Positions 23,817 to 35,228 of a stretch of DNA of 60,000 nucleotides are shown here, one piece after another (the stretch's first letter is position 1; the number at the start of each line of letters is the position of its first letter). Made by a program: the position numbers and the translations under genes. The notes beneath the pieces were generated by a model. The model did not search any database, was not told the DNA's origin, and was given only the letters and a program-made list of their open reading frames with translations. Origin of the DNA: Cryptomeria japonica (Eukaryota; Streptophyta; Pinopsida; Cupressales; Cupressaceae); contig NC_081414.1 of NCBI RefSeq assembly GCF_030272615.1, positions 334,623,927 through 334,683,926 on the forward strand. The letters run 5' to 3'.

Positions 23817-24650
23817 AAAACATTTGTTAGGAATTAGAAAATCCCTCTTGCATAAATTATGAATGGTCGACACTTTGTTCTACACTAGCAATAAGAAAAA
23901 GATGTTGATTTTAGGAAAAAGCTTAGGGTTCCACAACACCACCCAAAAAAGAGAGGGCACACACACCTCAAATTTAAGTTTAAAATAATTAGACACAGAG
24001 AAGTGACCATCTAGAGAATCAACTCAGACCACATTGTCATCCAATGAAATAGAGAGGATATGAATGTTGGAAAGCAGACGTTGCAGAAAAGAAAGAGACG
24101 TCCATCTAAAACTATCAATTTTTTTGAAACATCATTATTAATATATCAACAACCCAATAGCAATCTGATGCAAACATCCCTTAGAGGAGCAGCACAAGGA
24201 AAATGCAAGAGAGGGCAATCCCTAGTTCACTTATCATCCCCAAACAACATTTGCATCTCATTCCCTAGAGACCATATTAGGCCTCTAGAAACAAGGGTTT
24301 TGGACTTAAAGATAAATTTCCAGAGAGAAGAACTTACTGGAATCACTTGGTTTCCATGAAGAAAATTATGAAAAATGATCAAAGTTGCTCAAGTATTTGT
24401 TGTTGATGATATTAGTCCACTCATTCTTTTTCATCAAGCTTATCCAAAGCTATTTAACAAACAAAAATTATTGAATTATTTGATTTTTCTTATCACCAAA
24501 CCCCTAATCCTCTTAGGAAAATAAGCATCTTATTCTTATTCTTCACACCAGTCCATAAGAAGTTACGTTGAATTTGTTCAATTTGTACCAAGAACTTTTT
24601 AGGCACCTTGAACAAACTCATAGCATAGTGTATTGTCAAATTTATTTGAG
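23817..24650 (-). pseudogene. L1-2 (older L1), 5' part: RT thumb/connection to zf-RVT
   Basis: From right to left: PKKFLVQIEQIQRNFLWTGV (about 24,640-24,540), the usual segment after RT in plant L1. Then W/LGNEMQMLFGDDK, DCPLLHFPCAAPLRD (about 24,300-24,190) and finally the start of the zinc-binding region CKRDFLIPNKCFLCE (about 23,850-23,800). It is interrupted there by L1-1 and resumes at 14,965. The 5' end is lost at about 24,650, where plus-strand sequence of the unidentified gene begins. Confidence 0.7.
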
Positions 24651-24773
24651 TAGGATTTAGAGTTTAAATTAGAGTTACAATTTTCAATCATTCTATAGCT
24701 TAACAAGTGAAAATTAAAATCTCCTAGAAAACCCTTGTTACCCTATGTTTGTGAAAAACCCCAGTCTCTTAAA

Positions 24774-27700
24774 ATGGTTGAACCTTCAAGGGGAACTAAG
24801 AGAAAGTTGGATAAAGACCTAATTGCACAATTGTATGGCTCTTCCCAAAAAAGAAAACAATCTCAAGGGTAAGGTAAATTGTCTGATAACTTAGTTGACA
24901 CAAATGCTTATTGCAAAGACCCTAGCACCCTCACACATGGATTTAGCCTCTACATATATGGGTATAACAAGGCCAAATAAAAACATCATATTTGTAATAT
25001 TTGGACATTAGGGTGGTAAAATTAGTGTTCCTTAATGTGTTTATTAATGTAGATTTGATCAAAGCTCTAGAAAAAGCATATAATCTAGAAAAAAGGGTCA
25101 TCTATAGTCTGAAATGGAGATGCTTTATGAGCATAGATGGGGAAATCATTGTGAAGTGTTCAACCTTGACCCAAATGCCCAAATACTTGTTGAATTCAAA
25201 TAATTGAGAAGGGAATATGATAGAATGGGAAGGGGTTATAGGTTGAGGTTATTCTCGTACTTCAGACCCAAGTCTTTGAGCAAAGGGAAAGGAAACTCGT
25301 GTATGAAATGCAAGAACCCTTCTACTATGACACCTTTGGGGATTACTTCAACAAAACCTATTTTTCATTGTGTCAAGTATTAGGCATAGATTTTGAGTAT
25401 AGAATACCAAATCATATATTGGTCCTTGTTACTAATTTACAATCATATGAACAAAACATATCATTTGACTATGCATCATTTATTGTAGAGGGGATCCACA
25501 AATTCCCCAATTCTATTAAGACATATCCTAGTACTATCCACTTCAAGTGCTACTTACTCCTTTGACACATCATTCTTTTCACTACATTGAAGATTTGGAA
25601 GCCTCAACTAAGTATAAGACTTGATAAAAATAGGAAGCCTTTACCAGTCCAAGAATGGACCTACATTTGGGACAAACACTGTGAAAAAGTGAACTAGACC
25701 ATCTTTGAAAAAAAAAATTAATAAATTTTCATAAACTTGGGAGAGGTTGTAGAAAAGAAACTTCCAAAAAGGGTAAAGATATCTTTGATGCCCAAGGATT
25801 TAGTCCCAGAGAAAATGATAAAGAATAATTGGGGGACTGGTTTTTGTACAAGGACAATATAGAATTAAGGGTTTATGGTGCACCAGTGATACCCCACATA
25901 CTACATAGATATGTCCTAGATATAATTGCATTTTTGAAAATCATATGACAATTAAATCAGGCAAATGAAACACACCATAGGAATGCTAAGAAAGGTTCTT
26001 TTATGCCCTCTCTATGGTTGTTTTCTTGGATTTTTAGGTGTTGGCTAAAGAAGGCTTAGGATTGGTCATAAATCTATTAATATCATATATGATGAAGGTA
26101 GATAGGCCAAGGCAATGTGATCCAAATAATTTTATCCATGAGATAAGGGCCTCTTCTAGAATTTTTCCATACATTCATCAACATGATGAAATGGAGCAAT
26201 TGATTAGAAACTATCATGCCTAGAGAGCGGCGATCATAAAGAGGGAAATTGGGAAAACATAAAGTTTGCATAGACACAAAAGAAAGATAAAGACCCATCA
26301 TTCAAAGGGTCCCATGCAGAGGTAGATGATTCGATTCTAAAAATCAAGTTATTGTTGGATGAATGCAAAAATTATTTGGAGAGTATAAAGCTACCTTGGG
26401 TTAGAGGAGCTAATTCTTCTTCTGCACCTACACTATCACCTACAAAAACACCCATACTAGTACCTTAAAGCCCATAGACAGTGACTCCACTGCAACAACT
26501 ATCGCTAGGCAGGAATCCTACAACTGAATTCCCCTCAAGTGGATATGAGGCTAGTGCAAGTTGCCAAGAGGAAAAGAGAGAATTTGATACTTTGAACAAA
26601 ATAGTGATGGAGCCCCCTCCCATGGGAAGAGCATTTATTAGTTACAAAGGTCTCATTGATGATCTTAGGGAGACATCTTGTGCTAAATTTATAGACAATG
26701 ATGCATTCATAGCCGCAAAAAAATTTGATCAGTTCATTATCAAGCTAAAAGGGGAAATGGTCTAGAGGGAAATGAGAACAAAAGAGGTTAATGATGAGAA
26801 AAATGGAGAATTGTTGAAGACATGGTTGTCGTTGCACCAAAAGATCAACTTGTTAATGCCCAATAGAACCACAAGATTTAATGAATCCATGGGAGGAGGT
26901 TAAGTCATGTCACAAACCCGAACACTGTGTTGCACAACACAAGGAGAACAAGGGTGGACACCTTGCAACAATCCCCCCAAGCACAAGAAAGGGTTTGAAC
27001 CCATGACCTAGGCTCTAATACCACTTGTTATAAACACGTTTGTCATTTTACCAAAAGATAAACCCATTAATGCCTAATACAACTGTGATATTTAATGAAT
27101 CCACAAGAGGAAATTAAGCCATTTTGCAAACTTGAGCATTGCACTACACAACACAAGGAGACCAAGGGTGCACACCTTGCAACAAGAATTGTCAACAAAA
27201 ATTTGCAAAAGGTGCATGAAGAAATGGCTGACACGACCCTTGAGAAGGGGAGGCAAATTGTCAAGAATAGTGGCATTTGTTGTCAGAGAGATAAGATGTA
27301 TCTACCATTGATTTTGATAATATTATAAGGCATCATGTAGATGATCTCCTAACAATATATGAAGAAGCCCAAAATATTTATTGTGGGTCTGGTTTTGGTC
27401 AAAGACATGATATTTTGGCAATCTAGTTTGTATTTCTAGGAACAAATAAGCCACAAGTGGTCAAAGACCCTAGGGAGCTTACTAGCAATCTCAATGTCAA
27501 GAGAATTGGTGACACTAATGTTTCTCAAGCTATACAATTAACAATGCATATTGCTATGTTCACAAAAGCAGCAACCAAAAGGTTGGAAGATTATGTTGCC
27601 AAATTAAATGAGGAGAATAAAAGGCTAAGGGACCGGCCTACCATTATTGCAAGATTACTCCCACCACCTCAACAAGCAAGGTAGTCATCAAATTCAGTAG

Positions 27701-28426
27701 ATACAACAACATTGATGCAATATCTAGAGTTAATGAAGATCAAGGTTAGAAATTACAAAAAGGACCTTGAGGGTAGCAAGAAGGCTAAAGAGAAAACCAA
27801 GTAGAAAGGTGAAAAAATAAGAGTTGATATGATTCATACTTTGCTTCATCATAGATTGGCATCACTCCTTGGAAATATTGAAGATTCCTAGAAATATATT
27901 ACAATTCATTGAGGGGTACACTTAAAGATCATGTCAGAGCTTGGATTCAGTTAAGGTATTGGCAAATACATCTTGCTCTAAAAGTTGAAGCTCTTGATAT
28001 TATGCTAGACACTATGGATGTTGATAATAGTATTTATCATGCCATTTGTGATATTTTTGATAGATATAAGCATGTACAAAATTTCTTGAAAAATCATAAA
28101 ATGTATAAACAACTCATTACCAAGGAGTTGGCAAAGTTTGAAGGGTTAGCAATGCATCAAATGTCTTCACTTTTCAAAGATAATGGAGCTATAAAGGATA
28201 GTGTTGAATGAAATACAAAATTTAAAAATATTCTTCCCCCATGTTTGTTGATATAAATGTTGATGGAGAGGTTAATATTGACAAGTTGAGCACATACTTA
28301 GACACACTTTCCAAATTAGAATATGGGATGGTGATGATAACTACTATAATGAAAGTACTCTTGGGGGATGAACATAATAGTCACTTGGCTAAGTTCCACC
28401 GTATTATATTGGGTAGTATATTTTAA
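24774..28426 (+). pseudogene. decayed plus-strand coding region of unknown family
   Basis: A Lys/Arg-rich first block starts at ATG 24,774 (MVEPSRGTKRKLDKD…QSQG) and ends at a possible donor (GTAAGG, 24,869). Further frames on the same strand follow: 25,001-25,207 (GEIIVKCSTLTQMPKYLLNS), 25,299-25,565 (YYDTFGDYFNKTYFSLCQVL, then HKFPNS…FKCYLLL), 25,600-26,420 broken, 26,481-26,765 (GRAFISYKGLIDDLRE), 27,190-27,328, 27,457-27,684 (a coiled coil, TKAATKRLEDYVAKLNEENK) and 27,909-28,211 (helical, YWQIHLALKVEALDIM). Together they suggest one protein of roughly 900-1,000 residues with an N-terminal globular part, a Thr/Pro linker and helical C-terminal parts. I do not recognise the family. The TRIM at 26,812-27,184 splits it. 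It could be a transposon accessory protein or a lineage-specific host gene. Confidence 0.45.
26812..27184 (-). mobile_element. TRIM (miniature LTR retrotransposon), structurally complete
   Basis: Total length is 373 bp. LTRs are 27,026-27,184 (5' on the minus strand, 159 bp) and 26,812-26,969 (3', 158 bp), both TG...CA. The 56-bp interior carries a primer-binding site (minus-strand AGTGGTATTAGAGCC, one change from the initiator tRNA-Met type, 27,011-27,025) and a purine tract (minus-strand CTTGGGGGGAT) against the 3' LTR. Flanking 5-bp duplications AGAAT at 26,807-26,811 and 27,185-27,189 match exactly. There is no coding capacity. The LTRs differ at many sites, so the insertion is old. Confidence 0.88.
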
Positions 28427-30300
28427 ATTTGAAATGAAATGAAGAAAATACAAATTCGAATTGCATTTCAATCTATCGTAGTTAGGGACCTTTTTTTCCA
28501 TGCCATAAATACTGGGGTTGCATGTTTGCTAAGGTGGTTCCAATAGTTTTGAGGGCATGTACAAGATCATTTTTTAAGTTGGTCTATCTTCCTTAGGATT
28601 TGGGCGCATCTCCAACAAAACATCAATGGCATCAACATTCTCTTCAACAAGATTATTTTGTCTTGTAGTGCAGCCAATATGCCTCTAGCATATTATTTTG
28701 TAACAAGATTGTAAATGAAAAATTGACATGTGCATGTGGCTTTAAGATTTTTTCTCTTTTGTTTCTATAAAAGGTATTTTGAACCATTGCACAGGGATTA
28801 TAATTCTAATTCTAGTTCTAGTCAAAAGTTGTAAGGTTGAGTTTTTTTGTATAGTACTAGATAGGTGTTGTAGCATAAAGTGGCAGTCTGTCAATATAAT
28901 GTATGTATAAAAAAAAAAAATTATTGAAATGAATGGAGAATCATATACACTTTCATGTTAATTGTCTCCTTAATATTGTATCCGAATATTTTGGAAATAT
29001 AACAAGCAAGCTTCATCTACTTTAGGTTCATGTTGTATTTTGTTTTGTGCTTCTTCTCAAGTAGAGGATTAAATTGGTTTAAAGAAAACATAGACTATTT
29101 GGGTAAAGTCAAGGAACTAATGAAGATTTGAAATGGTAGGTTACAATTTGGGGATATTATTGTGATGCATGGATGTTATGAACCAATTGATTAAGATCAA
29201 ATTTGTTATGTATGTGTTATTTGCTTTATTTACAACCCTAGATAGGCACCAATAAAGAATTTTTCTCTCTATCAATTAGAACAACTTAAAATTGATAAAT
29301 CACAAGATTAATTTTAATATTTTCTTTGTTTTAAGTTGGGATATATTCTCTTAGAACCAACAATGAGTATCCTCCAATAATTGAGCCAAATTTGTTGCAT
29401 ATTTTATGCTTTCTTGGTTTAATTGAGTGAGAATAATTCTATTTTACAATACCCAAGTTGTCAAGTATATTGTTAGGTATTTTCAAAGGATCGCCCACCT
29501 AGGCCTTGCAGAGCCAAAATTGAAAAGGAAACTACATTTAGTTATTTTTTGTTCACTAGAAACTAACTTGAGATCTTTGAGCATGATAAAGTGACAAATC
29601 TCTAGAGGATATTAAGTAGTTAGTTAGTGGAACCAACAACACACACAAACATGAACCCCCTCACATCACACTTAACCATAATACTACCCAATCACTTCTA
29701 ACAAAAATTGTCACAAATTCTCTCACAAGAAACAATGTCACTTATACCTCAGCAAACATCATATGTTTTAACAATCAACCCATGGTTCTGCAACTCTATT
29801 CTATCAAACCTTGCTCCTAATATACCTTTCAACCAAGAGTGTAAAGAGAAAAAAAATACTCAAATGATTACAATGGGGACACAAAAGAAAAAATATGAGT
29901 CTGAAGACTTTGTCTCTATCTTTTTCATAAGTTGATAACAATGACATATTTCCCCATACTTTGTTCTTCCTTTTTCCATGAAGCTTAAGGGGATAAGCTT
30001 TGAATTGGTTCATGCATTTTCACCATGGATCTATCTCTACTTTTCTTGACTTATCCAAGAAGTTTTCTGTGCATATTTTCTATAATGTTGAGCATGAGAA
30101 CTCTATTAGATCTATGTAGCACTAAACAACACAATGGTGGGAGATTTGTTGCATACCTACAAAGGTGGAAGGCAATTGTTATTAGATTTACTAAGATGAT
30201 AAAAAAAGAATGTTTTTAGTAATGGGGTCACTAATGCTAAACATGTACAAGAAACCACATTCAATGTACATCAAGTCATTGACTCTTTGTGACATTAGCA
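28427..30300. other. no gene; possible 3' UTR with A12 tract
   Basis: 28,427-28,920 may be the 3' untranslated part of the unidentified coding region. It ends in a run of 12 A at 28,909-28,920 after 'aatgtatgtat'. 28,921-30,300 holds no convincing frame; the ORF at 29,708-29,935 lacks any recognisable motif. Confidence 0.35.
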
Positions 30301-31494
30301 CTATAACCATTCCACGAGAATAATAGAAGTTTGAGTAATAAGTGATAAATTAATTAATAAACTAGGGTTCGGTTTTAAAACATTAATCAAGATTAATTGT
30401 GCCTCGCTCATGGTTGAGTTCTTGTATAGACTTAGGATGCAGTGGGAAGATATGGAATGGAAAAACCAACCATGTCTTCATGAAAGGTTTGTTGGGTCTG
30501 CATGAGTCATGGATGGGGGTCGAGGTTCGAGAGAGGCTACCAAGATAACCTAGGATGGGGGTCGGGGCCTATGGAGGCCTACTAGGATAACTCATACTAG
30601 CTATGTGATGACACGCTTCCCTTATGTTCACTAGTGTGTAGTTTTGTGTTGGCTTTACTTGGAGCATTCTTGTGGGAGTCATATTTGTATGCTTATGCAT
30701 TATCTGAGTACCCAATGTACATGCTAGACCATGTGATGCTTTATTGTGGTTTTCTTGAGGGCCTTATTAATATCTCCCAGCACAGAGGGGTGGTCCTTTT
30801 TGGGCCGCATGGTCAGGTGGTAGTGCCACTTTCCATCGGGTGTTTTGTTCATTCTTTCTTGCGAGGGATTATCTTTGCAGGTTCTCTAGATGTATCTCTT
30901 GGATCCACTCCATTCCTTGTACCAGTTGGATCCTCTTGTTCTTCATGGATCATATTTGTATCTATTGGACCTTATGTGGTCGGATGTATCATTTGTTCAT
31001 ATATGCATTCATGGCAAGTTGTAATCTATGTAATCATTATAGATTTTTATGAGACTTTATGATCTAATTGCAATGTTAGTACGATGCGACTTAGATGGTG
31101 GATCTTGCATTTGTATGAATTGAATTATTGATTAAATGCAATGACATGGATTATGATTTATGAGGCTTTAGAAATATAATGTAACTAGCCACAGTTGTAT
31201 GTTCATCCAATCATGCTTATAGTAATCTCTTAATGAAACTTAATTGCTATGATCTTGTTGTAATCATTATATCATGAGTTGGTTTAATCAACCTTATTGT
31301 TAATTTTTTTAACTGATTAATCATCGTTGGAAACCCTTTAGGAGTTTAAGGTTAAGTCTCTGCTTGTGCAACTTCTAATGGAATGTTTATCTTAATACGT
31401 TTATATGTTCAGTAATGTTTTAAAATTATATATATTACACTCTTTTCGAGTGTTTGTAGTTGAATCCTTTAGGGTTTCTTCATGGGGCATTACA
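30300..31494 (-). mobile_element. probable LTR of a gypsy (Tekay/Del-like) element
   Basis: The right edge, read on the minus strand, is TGTAATGCCCCATG, resembling the TGTAACACCCC start of many plant gypsy LTRs. No polypurine tract lies beside it, and the left edge was not found, so 30,300 is a guess. A 42-bp imperfect tandem repeat (atgggggtcg...) lies at 30,511-30,594. The hydrophobic plus-strand frame at 30,634-31,062 is not considered a gene. Confidence 0.4.
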
Positions 31495-32100
31495 GAAAAC
31501 ATGTCATAGTTTATGCATAAAGTGTAACATTGAGTGGAGTGTATGCCCCCACATTAAATCAATTGCATGTGCCTTATCAGGAGCAATTGCTTTAAGGTAG
31601 GATGCATCCAAAGACAAGCACGTTACTACAATGAAATCCCCCCAAGAAAGGAAAAATCAAAGGATAATGGTCACAAAACATATATGAAAAAGCACATAAG
31701 AGATCCACTAACTCTAGGGTCAGTATGCTCTTATGATAAATAATGTATATCAGTAATATTTGTATTTAATTGACCTCATCCCCCAAAGGTAGTGCAATTA
31801 TAAACACAATGGAAGAAGGGAACACGTGTCTTTTTTATTTAACATGGAAGAGACCAAAAGAGATCTCAACGCTTTATATCATCCCCAAGTAGACAACACA
31901 AGGGATAACATATAGAATAATGGAGATACAAATAGAAGAATGTCACATCAAATTCAGCATTCGTGTTACCTTTCACCAACGGAGTAACAAGGGTCATCCA
32001 AAGAGAACCTAACATAACTTAAAAACATATCAGGAAACACATCGTGGGGGGAGTACATTACAAACAATCAAACACACGAGAGAGGATCTATGACATGAAT
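31495..32100. other. no gene seen
   Basis: Unassigned sequence between the LTR-like block and the copy C antisense frame. It could be the untranslated 3' part of that antisense gene. Confidence 0.3.
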
Positions 32101-32104
32101 GAAG

Positions 32105-32970
32105 CTAATCAATAAAATCATTCCTCTCCCAATCTTGTTGAACATCATTTAGGAAAGTTGTACAAGATGCAATAGGAGCTACTTCAAGAACAATAGATGG
32201 AGTTACTGCTTGTTCCAAACAAGGACCATGCTTTGATGATGATTCACTTTGTTTGTCACTAGGAGCTAGGGTTAATGCTTTTGAAAAATGTGAAGATAAA
32301 TCATGATTAACATCAATAAGTTCATACATATCATCAAAATCATTAGAATCAACATCATTAGCATGAACAACATCATCAACTATATCATCATCTAGATTAA
32401 TAAAAATAGGATCTCGTATATGAAAAGAGCATGAGCCGCCATTTTTATTAAGCATTTTTAATCTTGGTGATTTATGTTGAACTTCCTCCCTAGGTTTAGG
32501 CGAATGTTGGACAAATGGGATCAAGTCAACATTTGGTGTCCTTGGGGAGGAAATGGTTTGGGAAACAACTTCACGATCCTTAGCATGAAGTCTTCATTGG
32601 GGCTCTCTCGCACAACAGTTCCTCTTAGTTTTAACTGAGACTTGTGAAGGTTCAGGATTAATGGACATATGTTTCTTATTTTCCTTTAAAGGAGGAGGGA
32701 TGGGAGAAGCCCTACTAGGTTGAGACATAGAAGAAGCCAAACATTTTTCTTTGTAAAATGTAGGAGGTGGTACTAAGGCATATATAGGAGGAATAAAAGG
32801 AGGAAGAATACTAGGTCCATTATGAGGAGGAGAAATATCCATAGGTATAGGATCTCTAGATTTGCTCAGGGATATGATCATCTCATTTTTCTATTTTTGA
32901 TAAGATAAGAAAAGGATGTCACTTTGAGACTTAAGAGCTTCAACCTGTGCTAGTGGTAGGGGATCGCCAT
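32105..32970 (-). pseudogene. antisense ORF of gypsy copy C
   Basis: The start ATG at 32,970 and the following MAIPYH match the antisense exon 1 of element B (54,721). Right after this the reading changes to a helical stretch (LAQVEALKSQSDILFLSYQK). A Pro-rich region follows (PPHNGPSILPPFIPPIYALV), then an acidic part (INLDDDIVDDVVHANDVDSN, ending NDFID, stop at 32,105). Two frames (32,881-32,594 and 32,524-32,105) share phase and are separated by one stop. No PMD is present. It is either a PMD-deleted version of the antisense gene that keeps a different C-terminal half, or a distinct gene joined at the same start. It is the copy C counterpart by position, before the PPT and LTR. Confidence 0.5.
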
Positions 32971-33270
32971 TTTCTTCTCTAGAACAACTTTTCGACAATT
33001 CAAACTGCACAAATGAGGCGTGGTAAAAGTGAATTTCACTTTTTAAAATCAAAGTGGGGCATTTAAGTGGGATTTGTATTCCACTTATTTTTCATCATCT
33101 AATCAACTAATCCGCCTGGCAGGGCAGCGTTTTCAATTTTCTTATCGAGAAATGAATCAGATCAACTCTGAAAAATATTTAAAAATCTGAAAATCATTAC
33201 AAATCTGAAAATCGTGAAAATTTCAAAAATATCAAAAAAAATTAAAAAATCATGAAAAAATTCAAAAAAA
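32940..33270 (+). repeat. 3' internal tail of gypsy copy C (repeat of 54,695-55,017)
   Basis: About 330 bp aligns closely with 54,695-55,017, from 'ggtaggggatcgccattttctt' through 'tcatcatctaatcaactaat' to the A-rich 'gaaaatttcaaaa' end. It continues past 33,270 into a TCATC-rich stretch and the polypurine tract, which element B has lost. Confidence 0.85.
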
Positions 33271-33556
33271 TCAAAAAATTATCCGATTCATCTCCCGAGG
33301 GGGCATCCTTGCATCATAATCTATCAGTCAGCATCTCGGGCATCATATCGAGATTTATCATCTCAAAATCGAAACCGCATCATATCAAATCGAATCCGCA
33401 TCATATCGAGATTTATCATCTCAAATAGAATCAGTATCATATCGAAACCAAACCCGCATCGAAATCAAGATCGAATATGTGTCCTATCGAGATCAATGTC
33501 AGCAACCTCATCAAATCAAGTTTTCTTTGAACCAACGCGTTGTCACACATCGCTTC

Positions 33557-33570
33557 AAAGAGGAGAAAAA
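33557..33570 (+). promoter_or_regulatory. polypurine tract of gypsy copy C
   Basis: AAAGAGGAGAAAAA abuts the LTR start at 33,571. It differs by one base from the tract of element A. Confidence 0.8.
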
Positions 33571-34719
33571 TGTATACACCTAAAAATGGTTTGAAGATAA
33601 TTAATTAAATACACAGTTATCTAATTAATAATCCTTCCCAATTAATTGAATTCACGAGTAATTTAATTAATTTCCCTACATTCCTCTACTTGTGATTAAA
33701 TCTAAGGATTTATTCATATAGTTCATTCTATAATCTCCCTTTAATTAATTAATTCTAAATTAATTAATTCCCCTTATTTTAATCAATTCTTCTAATTCCT
33801 AATTAAGAATAACAAACTCAAGTTTGTTGAGATTAATTACCATTTTCCTAAATATTTAAATTTCTAAATTCAAATATGAGCACATGGCTCCTAACTTCTA
33901 ACCACCTAGCCTAACCACCCCTTAACCTAACCCATTATATCTAATCTTGGGTTTAACTAACCCTATCCTATCTTGCACATACTAACCTCTTTTATCCTAA
34001 CCTCTTATGGGTTGGATATTCTCCCCTTGAGACACGTGGCACTTTTGCCACGTCTCCTCCCTTGGACACTTGCCCTCTCATGAGCAAGGTTCCTTGACAC
34101 TTGTCACCATAGAGATGGCATGTGTCCCTTCCTTCAACCTCTTCTCCAACTTCCTCAATCTTAGCCCTTGATATCTTCAGATCGAATCCAGACCGTCGAT
34201 TCTTGCCACCTCAGCTTTAGCCTTGGAATTCCTATAAATACCCCTCATTTTGGAGCAATAAAGATTCCTTGCATTCATAGTTTTTGCATTGTTATTATAA
34301 GCATTTTACATCATATCATCGAGCATAATTAACATTTTAGATCAAATACTAGCATGCTTAGAATGGCTTTTATCATGTTAATCTAGTTTCAATTATCAAG
34401 TCATGTAGCTTAATTCTCATTTTAGCTAATCAATCATCCTAGTTGTAATCATGCATCAAATCATTCTAGTCTCATGCATTTGCATTATCATGACCATATA
34501 GCTACTCAACTTTTGAGTTGCCACTTTGGAGGTCATTGCTTGTTGAGAGCCAACAATCCAACACCTTCAAGGTCCTCAAAAATAGAGGAATATGGGACAT
34601 TTCAAGGAAGGATTATGGTTTTATTTCATTATGTAGTTTTCAATTTTCTTTTCATTTATGTTTTGTTGTCTCATTATATGTGCATGTTTAACATAATTGA
34701 CAATATTTTTAGCAGCACA
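33571..34719 (+). mobile_element. gypsy LTR shared by copy C (as 3' LTR) and element B (as 5' LTR)
   Basis: 1,149 bp from TGTATACACCTAAAA to TAGCAGCACA. A TATA box (ctataaat) at 34,232-34,239 is followed 25-50 bp later by 'gagcaataaagattcc', suggesting the R region. U3 is rich in TTAATTAA. A polypurine tract with internal 3' sequence lies on its left and a PBS with leader on its right, so one LTR serves two element bodies. Confidence 0.8.
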
Positions 34720-34723
34720 TAAA

Positions 34724-34741
34724 TTGGCGCCCACAATGGGG
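34724..34741 (+). promoter_or_regulatory. primer-binding site of element B
   Basis: TTGGCGCCCACAATGGGG starts four bases after the LTR. It is close to the TTGGCGCCCACCGTGGGG form typical of Tat elements. I do not assign the tRNA. Confidence 0.8.
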
Positions 34742-34783
34742 CCTAGCCCCTTTGATCTTCAACAAGTTTGCTTGTAGGAAATC

Positions 34784-35228
34784 TCATTGATAGTTTGATT
34801 AGCTCTTTCAGTGCACAGATTAGCTCTTTCGGGTTCCAGATTCACTTTCTTGGTCTCTGTTGTATCGTTCTGACACCTCAAATGGCATTTATGAGGGAGT
34901 TTTCGACTCTGTTTTTGTGTTTTTATGTACTTTAGCATTTTCAGTCTTTGTCTTAGCATTTTTGGTCTATTTTGCAGCATTCCTGGTCATTCTTGCAGCA
35001 TTCTTGGTCAGTTTGGTAGCGTTCTTGGTAAAGTTGGCAGCATTCCTAGTAAGTTTGGCAGCGTTACTAGTAATTTTGGTAGCATTCTCAGTTAGTTTGG
35101 CAACATTCCTGGGGTTCAACACAGTGTTCTTGATCAATTTGATAGTGTTCTTGGTTAATATTATGGTGTTCTTGGTTAATATTATGGTGTTCTTGGTTAA
35201 TTTGTTAGCGTTCTCAGTATTTCATTGA
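34784..35228 (+). repeat. 21-bp repeat block 1 in the element B leader
   Basis: It begins with two 'ttagctctttc...' units of exactly 21 bp (about 34,798-34,840), passes a short irregular stretch, then runs 21-bp units of the form 'gcattcttggtcagtttggta' to 35,228. The plus strand is open for 122 codons and translates as FLVxLxA heptads. This is the translation of a repeat, not a recognised protein. Confidence 0.8.

Noticed and set aside
26985-27010. 'gggtttgaacccatgacc' looking like a tRNA T-arm
   Set aside because: It is the TRIM interior; no acceptor, D or anticodon arms nearby.
28909-28920. A12 tract taken as proof of a processed retrocopy
   Set aside because: The upstream region seems to retain an intron donor and no target duplication was found, so not claimed.
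30634-31062. 142-codon hydrophobic frame
   Set aside because: Lies in an LTR-like region, has no recognisable motif, and another frame is also open.
34860-35228. 122-codon hydrophobic frame resembling a membrane protein
   Set aside because: It is the translation of a 21-bp repeat; hydrophobicity follows from T-rich units.
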